From an uncultured Lachnospiraceae bacterium (GTDB lineage: Bacteria > Bacillota > Clostridia > Lachnospirales > Lachnospiraceae), in NCBI GenBank assembly GCA_910585005.1, contig CAJUCN010000006.1, forward strand, positions 124,001 through 188,000: a stretch of DNA of 64,000 nucleotides. The letters run 5' to 3'. A model generated the notes under the pieces. The model saw only the letters and a program-made list of their open reading frames with translations, did no database searches and was not told the origin of the DNA. Each line of letters starts with the position of its first letter. Position 1 is the first letter of the stretch. The position numbers and the translations under genes are program-made. Below are positions 9,552 to 18,181 of the stretch, in pieces.

Positions 9552-10324
9552 CTATACAGGGGAAAACTTATGCAAGATTCCCCTTGCCTGCTGTTTCACT
9601 GCATCAACCTGCCTGTCTGTCATTGTATAAGATACAGGCTCCTGTTTCTCCATTAGCCCACTTTTACTTTTCCAGTCATGGAAAGACTGATCTGTCATAC
9701 TGTGGATATATGCAAGCCACAATTTATCTTCCTCTTCTTTTTGTGCCGCTTCTTTCCGGCGCTTATTATCTTCTCCGATAATAAATGAAACAAATTCTCC
9801 AAGTCTTCCCTGCTCAATGTAAGTACCCATGAATTGATCTGGACTTGCGTATCTGGAATACATCAAGTCCATGAATTCAAATTCACCTATGAGAGAAATT
9901 TGGAGAGCACCCTGAAAAAACTTGTATTCCGTGCCTCTGAAAAAGTATCCATGATCATGAGCGGAAGTGTACCAAATTCCATATCCTTCATTTCTTCTAC
10001 CGGGATACCTGAAATATCTGACCACATTTCATAGGTTTCCTCTTCAACCTTTGCCAGATTCCCGATCAGGATATCCGCTATGTCAAAAGAAGCCATAATG
10101 CCGATCTGCTTCAACGTCTTTTCCCCAGAAGCCACCTGGATAAAAGCTTCCTTACAGTCCTTAATGCCTATTTTCTTCAATATTTTAAGCAATGTGAACA
10201 AATCATGGTCTTTCAGTTTCCGCAACGTATAAGGGCGCTCAATGATTTCTTCCACTTCCTGCTCTTCTGTAATTTCCGATACAGGGGCTTCCTGTAATGC
10301 CCCTTCCGCTTCTTTTTTCCCCAT
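9552..10324 (-). CDS. tail assembly chaperone GT, made by -1 frameshift
   Basis: The downstream frame (stop at 9552) has no good start of its own and continues the upstream chaperone reading frame after a -1 shift. At 9914-9920 the mRNA reads T TTT TTC in the zero frame of the G protein, a classic slippery heptamer. Shifting there joins about 137 residues of G to 120 residues of T, giving about 257 residues. GT proteins coat the tape measure during tail assembly. Position between major tail protein and tape measure fits exactly. Confidence 0.75.
9887..10324 (-). CDS. tail assembly chaperone G
   Basis: A 145-residue acidic protein (EITEEQEVEEIIERPY near the N-terminus) downstream of the major tail protein. 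It is the unshifted product of the G/GT pair and ends ten codons after the slippery site. The start is taken at ATG 10324, with AAGGGTG upstream, rather than the GTG three codons earlier. It has the size of the tail assembly chaperones of TP901-1-like phages. Confidence 0.75.
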   Translation of the reverse strand: MGKKEAEGALQEAPVSEITEEQEVEEIIERPYTLRKLKDHDLFTLLKILKKIGIKDCKEAFIQVASGEKTLKQIGIMASFDIADILIGNLAKVEEETYEMWSDISGIPVEEMKDMEFGTLPLMIMDTFSEARNTSFFRVLSKFLS

Positions 10325-10335
10325 AGCCTTCACCC

Positions 10336-11079
10336 TTATCCTTCCACAATCTTGTAAACCTGCTTTGCTGCTTTTTTCTGTGCTGTCTTATCCGGATAAA
10401 AAATGTATACCGGGAGTGTATCATATACTCCGCTGCTAAAATCAGCGGTAGCTTTAAACACTGTTTTTACCGTGGATGTTTCTTTGTTTTTGGTGTCCAT
10501 TTCAAGACCTGAAGAACAGATCGCATTTTCCATGATAGCAATGATCTCTGTGCCATCTGTCATGCTTCCCACATAGGCAATATTATCCAGATAATCAGAC
10601 AGTTCAATAAGTGACTTGGTCTGTATCTGCTTATACCCTTCGATCAGGCTTTCAACCTCTTCCCCTACGATTGCACGCTTCAAGGATTCAACCGTATGCT
10701 GGGCAAGGTTAACTTCCAATGTCCCTGACTCGCCTGTTTTCTGGTTAAGACCTTTGATCTCCACGACTGCCCCGTCCACCTCGATCGGTGTAATCTCCGG
10801 CACGATAGAAAGCTTATTTCCGCCACTAGTAGCACCAAGCACATTTTCCTCTGAATCATCCCACGCACCAGTTACGAAATCGCCAACTTTAGGCTCATAG
10901 CTGCTTTCTGTACCAATAAAAGTCACACCGGCTTTTACTTTACTTAATTTTATATCCTTCGCATCTGTCTGTTCGTCCCCCTCATATTTTTTATAGAGGT
11001 ATTTGAAATTTTTAAACACAACACCTGCCCCAAGTAAAAAATCATTTGGAGTGCTACTGTTAATTCCTGATTTCCTCAT
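10336..11079 (-). CDS. major tail tube protein
   Basis: A 247-residue protein between the tail terminator-like gene and the tail chaperones. It begins MRKSGINSSTPNDFLLGAG, a common opening of Firmicutes phage tail tube proteins, and has the phrase GDFVTGAWDDSEENVLGATSGG. The start at 11079 has AGGTGG five bases upstream and overlaps the upstream gene stop by four bases. It would polymerise into the tail tube around the tape measure. Confidence 0.8.
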   Translation of the reverse strand: MRKSGINSSTPNDFLLGAGVVFKNFKYLYKKYEGDEQTDAKDIKLSKVKAGVTFIGTESSYEPKVGDFVTGAWDDSEENVLGATSGGNKLSIVPEITPIEVDGAVVEIKGLNQKTGESGTLEVNLAQHTVESLKRAIVGEEVESLIEGYKQIQTKSLIELSDYLDNIAYVGSMTDGTEIIAIMENAICSSGLEMDTKNKETSTVKTVFKATADFSSGVYDTLPVYIFYPDKTAQKKAAKQVYKIVEG

Positions 11080-11468
11080 TTTTCCACCTTCCATTCTTTA
11101 ACTGTTAAATTAATTTGTATCTCTTTTAGTTCATCATTCTCTACCAGAATTGGCAGGCTGTTAGCATAAAAAACAGCTATTACCGAACCTTCGGCAACAA
11201 CCGTTTTTCCTTCTGTCTGCGGAAAGCATTTTTTGATCTTTTCCTTTGCCTCTTCCAACTGGATCCATTTTCCCCGTGAAAACCCAGTGAGGATAAATAT
11301 TGCTGATTCTTCCCCGTCTTCGCTGTCAGGTTCTAATTCCTGGTATTCACCGACAAAATACATCTCTGGCAAAGGCTCATAGTCTTTAGCCCTGTACTCC
11401 ATAAAGGCATAGTTCAGCCCCATTTCCTCCATGGCATCATTTATGATACTAAGCGCTTCAATACTCAC
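11076..11468 (-). CDS. tail terminator/minor capsid-type protein
   Basis: A 130-residue protein with the opening MSIEALSIINDAMEEMGLNYAFMEY and a beta-rich body, as in phage tail terminators that cap the tail tube at the head end. It starts with GTG overlapping the stop of the previous gene (GTGA). The assignment depends mainly on order: connector, stopper, gp10-like protein, this gene, tail tube. Confidence 0.6.
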   Translation of the reverse strand: MSIEALSIINDAMEEMGLNYAFMEYRAKDYEPLPEMYFVGEYQELEPDSEDGEESAIFILTGFSRGKWIQLEEAKEKIKKCFPQTEGKTVVAEGSVIAVFYANSLPILVENDELKEIQINLTVKEWKVEK

Positions 11469-11881
11469 TCTGATCCCAGCCTTTCCTTCATGATCTGTTC
11501 AGCCCTTGCAGTAATCCTTGCCCTTAATGTGGTAAATGCCTTAAAAAGCGGTCTCCGGGGTCTCTTACCATAAGTAAAGTGCCATTTGCCCTTTTCATCT
11601 TTATAGTGCCACCCACCCTTCCGCCCATCACCATTCAGGGCGTATTCACCAGTACCAAATTCTTCCCAGATGGCGTTTTCCATATTTGAACCCACATACC
11701 CTGTTAGTTCCGTTTCATCGACAGCATATCCATAAGATCCTTTAGTCTGCCCTGTCTTTGCTTTGGAATTCCTCTTTGTCTGGGCTTCCAACTCTCCACA
11801 AGCTTCATGCAGAAATGCAATTATGGCACTGCATATGGCCGCCTTTACCTCTATTCGGTTATCCTGGAATTCTATTGCCAT
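11465..11881 (-). CDS. tail completion protein, HK97 gp10-like
   Basis: A 138-residue protein with the features of the HK97-gp10 family: an N-terminal helix (VKAAICSAIIAFLHEACGEL), then YVGSNMENAIWEEFGTGEYA and a basic C-terminus (RRPLFKAFTTLRARITAR). The motif EFGTG is characteristic. It helps join head and tail. Genes before and after are separated by one base or overlap. Confidence 0.78.
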   Translation of the reverse strand: MAIEFQDNRIEVKAAICSAIIAFLHEACGELEAQTKRNSKAKTGQTKGSYGYAVDETELTGYVGSNMENAIWEEFGTGEYALNGDGRKGGWHYKDEKGKWHFTYGKRPRRPLFKAFTTLRARITARAEQIMKERLGSE

Positions 11882-11882
11882 A

Positions 11883-12248
11883 TTATCCGCCTCCTGTATA
11901 TTTCAGGTAGATTTCAAGATGCCCATGCATACCCATCGGATCGTCATACAACATGACCTCGTAAACTTCACCATCAACTATCATTCTACTGTTTTCAGGT
12001 GTTATCTTCATGTCCGGTTTTCCTTCCACCTTATAGATTAGTTCAAAATAATCACACAGAAAGACATGGGTTGATTCCTGTATTTTTGCATTGTAATTCA
12101 AATGCTTAGAATCACCGGCTGATAAATCCAGCCACCCTGTAAGGCCCGTAAGTACATCTGAATAATCGGGATCGCACTCACCGATCTTATTCTGTGTGAT
12201 TTTTTTAATCTGAATGACAGCCGATTTATTTCCGCCAATTTTCCCCAT
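11883..12248 (-). CDS. head closure/stopper protein
   Basis: A 121-residue beta-rich protein (GLTGWLDLSAGDSKHLNYNAK, HVFLCDYFEL, RMIVDGEVYEVMLYDDPMGMHGHLEIYLKY), the pattern of SPP1 gp16-like stoppers that plug the portal after packaging. Its start overlaps the stop of the upstream connector by one base. The call is supported by order more than by motifs. Confidence 0.65.
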   Translation of the reverse strand: MGKIGGNKSAVIQIKKITQNKIGECDPDYSDVLTGLTGWLDLSAGDSKHLNYNAKIQESTHVFLCDYFELIYKVEGKPDMKITPENSRMIVDGEVYEVMLYDDPMGMHGHLEIYLKYTGGG

Positions 12249-12775
12249 TAGAAACGCGGCTTTACATATGGCTTCAAAAAACCAAGCAGGGAAACCGGAT
12301 ACCCCATCACCTGGTTGCTTGAATCCTGGTCATAATATGTTACAGAGTGCCGTGAAAGTGTTTCTGACTTGATTCCAACCTTTTCCCGATTATTTTTCTC
12401 CCATATCATCAGGTCAAGTACGCCTTTTTGAACATCAGGTGGATAGACCACCTTAGTGATTGTATTGACCGGGAAATCGTAAATCTCACCCTCTACTTTA
12501 ATTTCCGTTTCCGAAATTGCCGTGATCCCATACAATCCGTTGTTTACCTTTGAATTTGATACCTGAATTGTGTCGCCCTCCCTGAAATAAGGGCAGTGCC
12601 CCTGAATTATTCCATTAACAACAGGGGCATTTATCCTCATAGTGCGGTTTTGAAAATTGTTATTGGTGTATGACCTGATAAGGTTTTCAACAGCCTTAAG
12701 CTTTTGGGATAAAGTATCCTTATCCCCATCCTTAAATTCCTTCATTGAAAGAAGTTTTTCAATATCCACTACCAT
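12248..12775 (-). CDS. head-tail connector (gp6/gp15-like adaptor)
   Basis: About 175 residues. The helical N-terminus (DIEKLLSMKEFKDGDKDTLSQKLKAVENLIRSYTNN) is typical of the DNA-packaging connector family that docks under the portal. The start is taken at ATG 12775 after GGCGGTG; an upstream GTG is possible. It lies downstream of the capsid genes. Confidence 0.7.
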   Translation of the reverse strand: MVVDIEKLLSMKEFKDGDKDTLSQKLKAVENLIRSYTNNNFQNRTMRINAPVVNGIIQGHCPYFREGDTIQVSNSKVNNGLYGITAISETEIKVEGEIYDFPVNTITKVVYPPDVQKGVLDLMIWEKNNREKVGIKSETLSRHSVTYYDQDSSNQVMGYPVSLLGFLKPYVKPRF

Positions 12776-12794
12776 CAGGAGCACCGCCTTTCCA

Positions 12795-13112
12795 TCACTG
12801 CCTGATCACTTCATAGCCCTCATGCTCTGTAAACCAGTCCGCCATTCTTCCAGAAGTTACCACGGCTTCACCATTGGCAAATTGGATCCCCCCTGCACCA
12901 ATACCGCAAAAGTTAGGGTTGTCCCTGACTTTTACCAACCACGAAGCCGGCTTCTCCTTTACCTGCTTATCATATGCTGCCTTGGCTTTTTCCACAGCTT
13001 TGCTTACTGCTTCCTGTATGGCTGTTTCGTCAAGCCCGTCTGCTTCAGCTTTCCTGCGTGCATCCTCCTCTGCCTTTGCAATCTTCTCTTCTAAAGTAAC
13101 TGTTTTCGACAT
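12795..13112 (-). CDS. phage head-region protein, function unknown
   Basis: A 105-residue protein between major capsid and connector. The first 55 residues are a charged helix (EEKIAKAEEDARRKAEADG) and the last 50 a compact domain (NPNFCGIGAGGIQFANGEAVVTSG, WFTEHEGYEV). The C-terminal half looks like the small beta domains seen after helices in some capsid decoration or Rho-N/Ig-like head proteins. Position suggests a head role. No specific family is recognised. Confidence 0.55.
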   Translation of the reverse strand: MSKTVTLEEKIAKAEEDARRKAEADGLDETAIQEAVSKAVEKAKAAYDKQVKEKPASWLVKVRDNPNFCGIGAGGIQFANGEAVVTSGRMADWFTEHEGYEVIRQ

Positions 13113-13171
13113 GATTATTTACCTTTCCCTTTCTTGTGATGATGAAGGGCGCCCATGAGACGCCCTATGGA

Positions 13172-14203
13172 TTATGCAGAAATTTTAATGTTCCTTAATA
13201 CCCCTGCATGCTGGGTATTCTTAAGCACCGTTGCCGCGATCATCTCAACCTCGGCATCCTTTACCGTCCCCGGCTTTGAGAAATCCGGTAAATACTTCTC
13301 AATAACAGACGAACCATTCAGGCTGATCCCATGGAAACCGTCATTTACGTCAAACTTGGCAGCGTAGATATCCGTCAATCCCGTGGTTGCAGTTTCTGCA
13401 TTGCCAATCTTCCGGGAAATGCCTTTCTTTACAACCGCATTTGCAGTTGCCACCGCATTATTCCCTTCACCGGTGACGGTATAATGGTTCTGCATATCCA
13501 TAAAACGTACACCGTCCAAGGACACAACCTTTTTGCCAAAAGTTTCCTCTGTCTCCGTCTTATATCCAAGCACACGAGCAACTGTCTGGATCTTGGTGAT
13601 CATATCCGTGTTCATCATAAGGGCATCTGCCTGGGTAGCCTTTACAAGCAGCATTAGGGCTTCGTAAAATTCATCTGCATTGTTTTTCAGGTTTGTGATC
13701 GTGGATAAATCAATGGACTTTTCAGCCCCATACTCTGTAGTTGTTCCTGCAAGCATAGAATCAAGCCCTTCAAACTGTGGCTCATTGGAAGATGCGGTAG
13801 TCGCTGCATCCCCATTGATCAAAGTGTAGTGAAACAGGCTGATAACTGCCTTGATATGCTCTTCGATCTGGTAAGCCAGGTTATCCCAACGGCCAGAAAC
13901 TTTATTGAGTATCCTGTCCAACTGTACTGCACCGCCCATAATTGCAAGGGCTGCTTCGCATTCCTGCTTTGTTGCCGTACTTGCCGTATAGGACCCGTAC
14001 AGTTTCCTGAACTGTGCCGTAGCAGGGAGCACTTTCCTCATATACTTGTACTTCATGGTAGAACCGCCGCCGGATGCGCTCACACAATCATCAAACGGCA
14101 ATGCTGCCAAAATATCAGAATGCCTAAGGAAGATATCAACGATCTTGTCAAATACCTTATCAGACATGCCCTTTTTCAACTCTTCAAGTGTCATTGCTGC
14201 CAT
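13172..14203 (-). CDS. major capsid protein
   Basis: A 343-residue protein directly after the scaffold gene. It opens MAAMTLEELKKGMSDKVFDKIVDIF and has phrases common to Firmicutes major capsid proteins of the HK97 fold (TLINGDAAT, GLDSML, LVKATQADALMMNTDMI). AAGGTG precedes the start. It builds the head shell. No protease gene is seen next to it, in line with the SPP1-type head module upstream. Confidence 0.85.
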   Translation of the reverse strand: MAAMTLEELKKGMSDKVFDKIVDIFLRHSDILAALPFDDCVSASGGGSTMKYKYMRKVLPATAQFRKLYGSYTASTATKQECEAALAIMGGAVQLDRILNKVSGRWDNLAYQIEEHIKAVISLFHYTLINGDAATTASSNEPQFEGLDSMLAGTTTEYGAEKSIDLSTITNLKNNADEFYEALMLLVKATQADALMMNTDMITKIQTVARVLGYKTETEETFGKKVVSLDGVRFMDMQNHYTVTGEGNNAVATANAVVKKGISRKIGNAETATTGLTDIYAAKFDVNDGFHGISLNGSSVIEKYLPDFSKPGTVKDAEVEMIAATVLKNTQHAGVLRNIKISA

Positions 14204-14228
14204 AGTTTTTCACCTTTTTAACCTTTCT

Positions 14229-14834
14229 TTACTCATTGTTTTCATATTGCATTTTCAATGCTTCCGCCAAATCCTTAGGTTCACCGGCCCGGTCACCGTC
14301 AGAAGGCGGGAGCCTGTTCTCATCTACCCTGTTGGGCTTACTGGATGCAAACTGGTCCGGAAACTGTGTTTTCAGTGCCGCAAGCTTGTCTTCCATTCCC
14401 TTTACCTTTCCGGAATCGTCAAGGGCAAGCTCACCTTTCTCTTTCAATTTGAAGATGATATAATCCACGTCCTTGCAATTGGATTCAAGGAGCGCAATCT
14501 TTACCGCTGAGTCAAGCTTTTCCTGCTTTAACTGCTTCTGCAATGTGGCAATTGTGGTTTCATATTCCCCAATCTTTCCCTGCAAAGTTTCGTTGTCACT
14601 AGTACCCTTTTTCAGATCCTCAATCAGCCCCTGCGCTGTCTTTAGCTGTTCGGCAAGGTTTCCTTTATCTGTCTCCAAAGCGGAATACTCTTCTTTTGAC
14701 ACATATTCACCCTTCCCAAGGTCAGCAAGCTTTACCTGCTTCTCTTTGTTCTCGGGCTTTCCGTTATGCATGTTGAGCGCCGCCACAAGCTGGTTATACA
14801 GTTCCTCGCCTAAGATTTCTTTTAACCAATCCAT
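14229..14834 (-). CDS. capsid scaffolding protein (phage GP20 family)
   Basis: A 201-residue protein with the GP20-type opening MDWLKEILGEELYNQL, a long coiled coil (residues about 45-120, KNLAEQLKTAQGLIEDLKK-like wording) and a C-terminal Asp/Lys-rich tail ending in MQYENNE. Scaffold proteins template capsid assembly and then leave. It lies immediately upstream of the major capsid gene, as in SPP1-type heads. Confidence 0.85.
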   Translation of the reverse strand: MDWLKEILGEELYNQLVAALNMHNGKPENKEKQVKLADLGKGEYVSKEEYSALETDKGNLAEQLKTAQGLIEDLKKGTSDNETLQGKIGEYETTIATLQKQLKQEKLDSAVKIALLESNCKDVDYIIFKLKEKGELALDDSGKVKGMEDKLAALKTQFPDQFASSKPNRVDENRLPPSDGDRAGEPKDLAEALKMQYENNE

Positions 14835-14971
14835 TCCTCTTTCCTTTCCATCACTTTGTTTTTCTATTCGGTGTCTCCGCTGTGATACAGAAGTTTATAT
14901 CCCATTCTGCAAGGGGCATATTTCCGCATAGTTTATATGCCTTCACGGTTATTCGGGCAGACATATAAAAA

Positions 14972-14993
14972 AGACAGCCTATCCGACTGCCTT
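14972..14993 (-). terminator. terminator between the MuF-associated gene and scaffold
   Basis: Minus-strand stem AGGCAG / CTGTCT with a nine-base loop and six T after it. The stretch 14835-14971 behind it has no convincing gene; the best reading frame is a 21-residue ORF (MRKYAPCRMGYKLLYHSGDTE) that may be a remnant of a small Com-like protein. Confidence 0.6.
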
Positions 14994-15017
14994 TCTTAAC
15001 AAATTAAATATTCCTCT

Positions 15018-15221
15018 TCATTCCTGCATTTCAAAAATCCATGCATTTTCCTTACTTCGCGGTATTTCATAATGCATATCCTTTGGGGCATATGCTTTAG
15101 GAAAAATCTTTTCCGAATGCGTCCGGATTTCATCATCCACCGGCATTCCTTTAAAAGCGCTTCTATTTCTATCAAAATCTTCATAAGATTTCAAACTTAA
15201 AAAAAGCTCCTTCTGCGTCAT
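15018..15221 (-). CDS. small protein coupled to the MuF toxin-like protein, possible immunity protein
   Basis: A 67-residue charged protein (MTQKELFLSLKSYEDFDRNRSAF, ending ENAWIFEMQE). Its start overlaps the stop of the MuF protein by four bases. Head operons of this type normally go straight from MuF to scaffold, so a coupled extra gene after a MuF protein with a toxin-like C-terminus suggests protection or regulation of that domain. This is inference from position; no family is recognised. Confidence 0.5.
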   Translation of the reverse strand: MTQKELFLSLKSYEDFDRNRSAFKGMPVDDEIRTHSEKIFPKAYAPKDMHYEIPRSKENAWIFEMQE

Positions 15222-16720
15222 TTTAATGCCCCCTCCACTAATGCAAAAATATTATAGTTCTTTTTCTTTACCCTTTCCGCATTCTCAAAATACTGTTCAA
15301 ATGCAACTGATATAAATTCCTTCATGCATTCAATATCAATCGTTCCATCATCTGATATTGCTTCAGAAGGATTCGCCACATAAAGTCTTCCCTGATAGCC
15401 ATTCAATAATTCATCAGACTTTAATATGTAAATCTCTGACTTAACTCCAGATGAATCTATTGCAGTTACTGGAACAATATCTCCTACAGACAGTCCCTTT
15501 ACACACTGCCTTTTCACAAAATTTACCCGGTCACTGTCAAAAAGCTTGTTTTCTATTGCATGCCCTATCTCATGAGTTACTTCTCTCTTTGAAGCATTCT
15601 TGCCAATAAATATCGTATCTGAAGCAGGTTCATATGCGCTTCCTTTAGAACCCACGCTTACAATTGTATTTAACAGGGAGTCTTTTACTTTCTGCGGCAT
15701 ATCTGTCATAGCTTCAAGAAAAGTAACTCTTTCTTTTACCGCATAATCTCCATCTGTATAGTTCACTATACGATAATCTAAAGAGCTGCTTAATGTACTT
15801 GCCGTTACCTTAAACTCATTATAAGTTTTTGCATCTACCCTGACAAGCTCATTTTTGTCACCACGCCACTTTGAATAAAAATCTTCCTCCGATAAAGCCC
15901 ACTTTGCACGTTGCAGGAGACAGCAACGGCAATTGCAGTCTTCGGAAGGATCACCAAAGCCACCAGGGTACATTGCTTTCTTTCCCTCAACCTCAAATGG
16001 TTCATCAACCTCCCTGATCTGTCCGTCCAGTTCCCGGTGGGTCGGTCTTGTCACGCTGTCAAGCGTTGAGTCCCATTGCTTTACCACATCAGCTCCTTTT
16101 GCTTTTGCGCGCTGCTGGCAATGCAGTGTTGATTCCTGCTGTACCCTGTGCCCCTCCGTCCTTGTGATACCGATAGTACGGTTAAAGGCTTTCAAAAACG
16201 GGCTGTTCATGCCAAATGCAATATTACTTGCTATCGTATTCCATGAAGCACCGTTGCTAACCCCTCTGGAAAGTTCTGACCTGATAGATTTTTTTAACTG
16301 GTCTACATCTTCCCCCGTGCGGTGGTAAAGCCCTTTGGAAATCTTTGAGTCTATCTGCACGGCTTTCACCGCTTTCTCCTGGTTCATGGGGAAAACCAAG
16401 GGGATTCCCTGCCCCTGCAGGTCGTATAAAGTTCCAAGGAAACCATTCTCGTAACAGTCTGCCAGATAATCGGCCACTGTAGTGAATGATTCCGTTTTTA
16501 GTTTATCCAGTACACCATCAATCTGCTTTTTGAGCGCTTCCTGGTACTGTTTCTGCCAGATGATGGATTTCAGGTTTTCCATATCAGTCCTTGCTGACAG
16601 GACACGGATTTTGCTTTCACAATCCTTTGACGCCTTGGTATATATCTGTTTCAGCCGTTTGATAACCTCTGCTTCATTGTCAGCAAGTGCTTTTTGGACT
16701 TCAAGCTGTCTTTTATTCAT
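15218..16720 (-). CDS. MuF minor head protein with zincin-like C-terminal domain
   Basis: A 500-residue protein. Residues 1-300 are the phage Mu gpF/SPP1 gp7 minor head domain, shown by RTIGITRTEGHRVQQES, TRPTHRELDGQI and the cysteine pattern DPSEDCNCRCCL. Residues about 320-500 form an extra domain with a metallopeptidase motif, H383-E384-I-G-H387 in REVTHEIGHAIENK. MuF proteins are injected or head-bound and often carry polymorphic toxin-like C-termini. Here a zincin protease-like effector is likely, delivered with DNA. The stop overlaps a small gene that could encode its partner. Confidence 0.82.
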   Translation of the reverse strand: MNKRQLEVQKALADNEAEVIKRLKQIYTKASKDCESKIRVLSARTDMENLKSIIWQKQYQEALKKQIDGVLDKLKTESFTTVADYLADCYENGFLGTLYDLQGQGIPLVFPMNQEKAVKAVQIDSKISKGLYHRTGEDVDQLKKSIRSELSRGVSNGASWNTIASNIAFGMNSPFLKAFNRTIGITRTEGHRVQQESTLHCQQRAKAKGADVVKQWDSTLDSVTRPTHRELDGQIREVDEPFEVEGKKAMYPGGFGDPSEDCNCRCCLLQRAKWALSEEDFYSKWRGDKNELVRVDAKTYNEFKVTASTLSSSLDYRIVNYTDGDYAVKERVTFLEAMTDMPQKVKDSLLNTIVSVGSKGSAYEPASDTIFIGKNASKREVTHEIGHAIENKLFDSDRVNFVKRQCVKGLSVGDIVPVTAIDSSGVKSEIYILKSDELLNGYQGRLYVANPSEAISDDGTIDIECMKEFISVAFEQYFENAERVKKKNYNIFALVEGALK

Positions 16721-18168
16721 TATCCTGCACCGCCTTTATCATCAGGTACCATTCCTTCCAGCGTCTTTTGAACTGACTCAGTATCCTTTTCCCCTGCTGC
16801 CAGTTTGTTCTTGATCTCCTCATAGTCAATATCCAGGATAGCGCAAATCTCCTGGATGATAGTTTCTTCATCTAGCGTATTAGCCACTGACAAGACATTG
16901 CTAAGCTGCTGCCCTTGTTTCTGTGCAGTTATGAGATCTATCTGGGCATTGTCCTGTGCATTGGTGATAACCTCACGCTGGAAACCAAAATAAACATCCT
17001 CCGACTGATAATCCGTGTGGTCATTGGCATTAATTTCATCCAAAACCACCCCCGCTATTTTCCTCAGGAACCCTTTCAGCCTGATTTCTAACTTATTGCA
17101 TTTTAAATCAAGCAGCGCATACCGGCTCTTGATCACAACGTTGGTAATATTCCCATCGCCAAGCTGTGCCGAATTAAATCCCATGCCAAACCGGTATATG
17201 TTCTTTTCGTCCAGCTCCAGCTTTTCCTTCCGGGCTTCATATGGGATATCCACTGTCTTAATGTCCAGCCCACCATCAGGCGCTACCCCAAGGTGCTTCT
17301 TTACCTTGATGTTCTGGATCATTTCGTCAAGGTTTGCCCCTTGGAAACCAGACACCACATAGATTGCATCTGCGAAATCCTGTAAATTATTAGATAAGCT
17401 GCAAGCCATCAGGTCATAATCGTCAATAAGGTCTTTGATCGGTTTTAAGCCGCTGAATTGCTTTGAACCGTTGTCCAATCGGAAAAACGGGATAAAATTA
17501 AAGGACGAACCAAACCGTTCCCCCTTCTCATTCTCAGTCACAATATGCGGCCTTGGGTTTAATGGCTCTTGCTCATCCTCAACAATCCCGCCATCATTTA
17601 TCTGCACATAATAATAAGTTTCCTTTTTGTCCCATACCTGTATCCTCTTAACCGTCCTCTTCCCTTTCTCAATGCGGTCTATATACCAATAAATCACATG
17701 CTCTTCATTATCATCCGCGTCTTTCGCCTGGACTTCAACCACGCCCATGGAATCAGCATGCTGAAAGCCTATCCTGCCATTGGCTGTACGGTATGCATAC
17801 ATATAGTCGAATCCTTTGGAAATGCATCCTGTAAGCATTTCATACACTTCTGCCCAAAAGCAATCATTAAAATATAAATCCAACCGCTTTTGCAAGTCAG
17901 GATTATCAGACTTGATGAATTTTCCATCTCCAGAAAGCATATATTGGACTTCCTGGTCTACTAGCTCTGTAAAAAATGGGTGGGATATCCTCACATTGCT
18001 ACGCAAGGTATCCTCTTTTAGATTTCCATCGGCATCAACATAAAAGATACGGGATCCCATGATCTTATGCTCACCCTCATAGTATTTTAATCCCTGTTCT
18101 GCCATTTTCTTTTTCTGAGAAGTCCTGTCGTCTTCAATGAAATGCTTAATCTCATTTGGTTTTAACAT
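16720..18168 (-). CDS. portal protein, SPP1 gp6-like
   Basis: About 482 residues of the Phage_prot_Gp6 family. The helical N-terminus (IKHFIEDDRTSQKKKMAEQGLKYYEGEHKI) and the phrases YWYIDRI and NFIPFFRLDNG are typical. The portal is the dodecameric ring for DNA entry and exit. The start is taken at MLKPNEIK; the longer in-frame start overlaps terminase more. The stop overlaps the MuF start by one base. Confidence 0.9.
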   Translation of the reverse strand: MLKPNEIKHFIEDDRTSQKKKMAEQGLKYYEGEHKIMGSRIFYVDADGNLKEDTLRSNVRISHPFFTELVDQEVQYMLSGDGKFIKSDNPDLQKRLDLYFNDCFWAEVYEMLTGCISKGFDYMYAYRTANGRIGFQHADSMGVVEVQAKDADDNEEHVIYWYIDRIEKGKRTVKRIQVWDKKETYYYVQINDGGIVEDEQEPLNPRPHIVTENEKGERFGSSFNFIPFFRLDNGSKQFSGLKPIKDLIDDYDLMACSLSNNLQDFADAIYVVSGFQGANLDEMIQNIKVKKHLGVAPDGGLDIKTVDIPYEARKEKLELDEKNIYRFGMGFNSAQLGDGNITNVVIKSRYALLDLKCNKLEIRLKGFLRKIAGVVLDEINANDHTDYQSEDVYFGFQREVITNAQDNAQIDLITAQKQGQQLSNVLSVANTLDEETIIQEICAILDIDYEEIKNKLAAGEKDTESVQKTLEGMVPDDKGGAG

Positions 18169-18181
18169 ATCATTGCCCTTT

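Noticed and set aside
14835..14971. 21-residue ORF MRKYAPCRMGYKLLYHSGDTE
   Set aside because: Too short, with only a weak likeness to Com-type proteins; may be a remnant.
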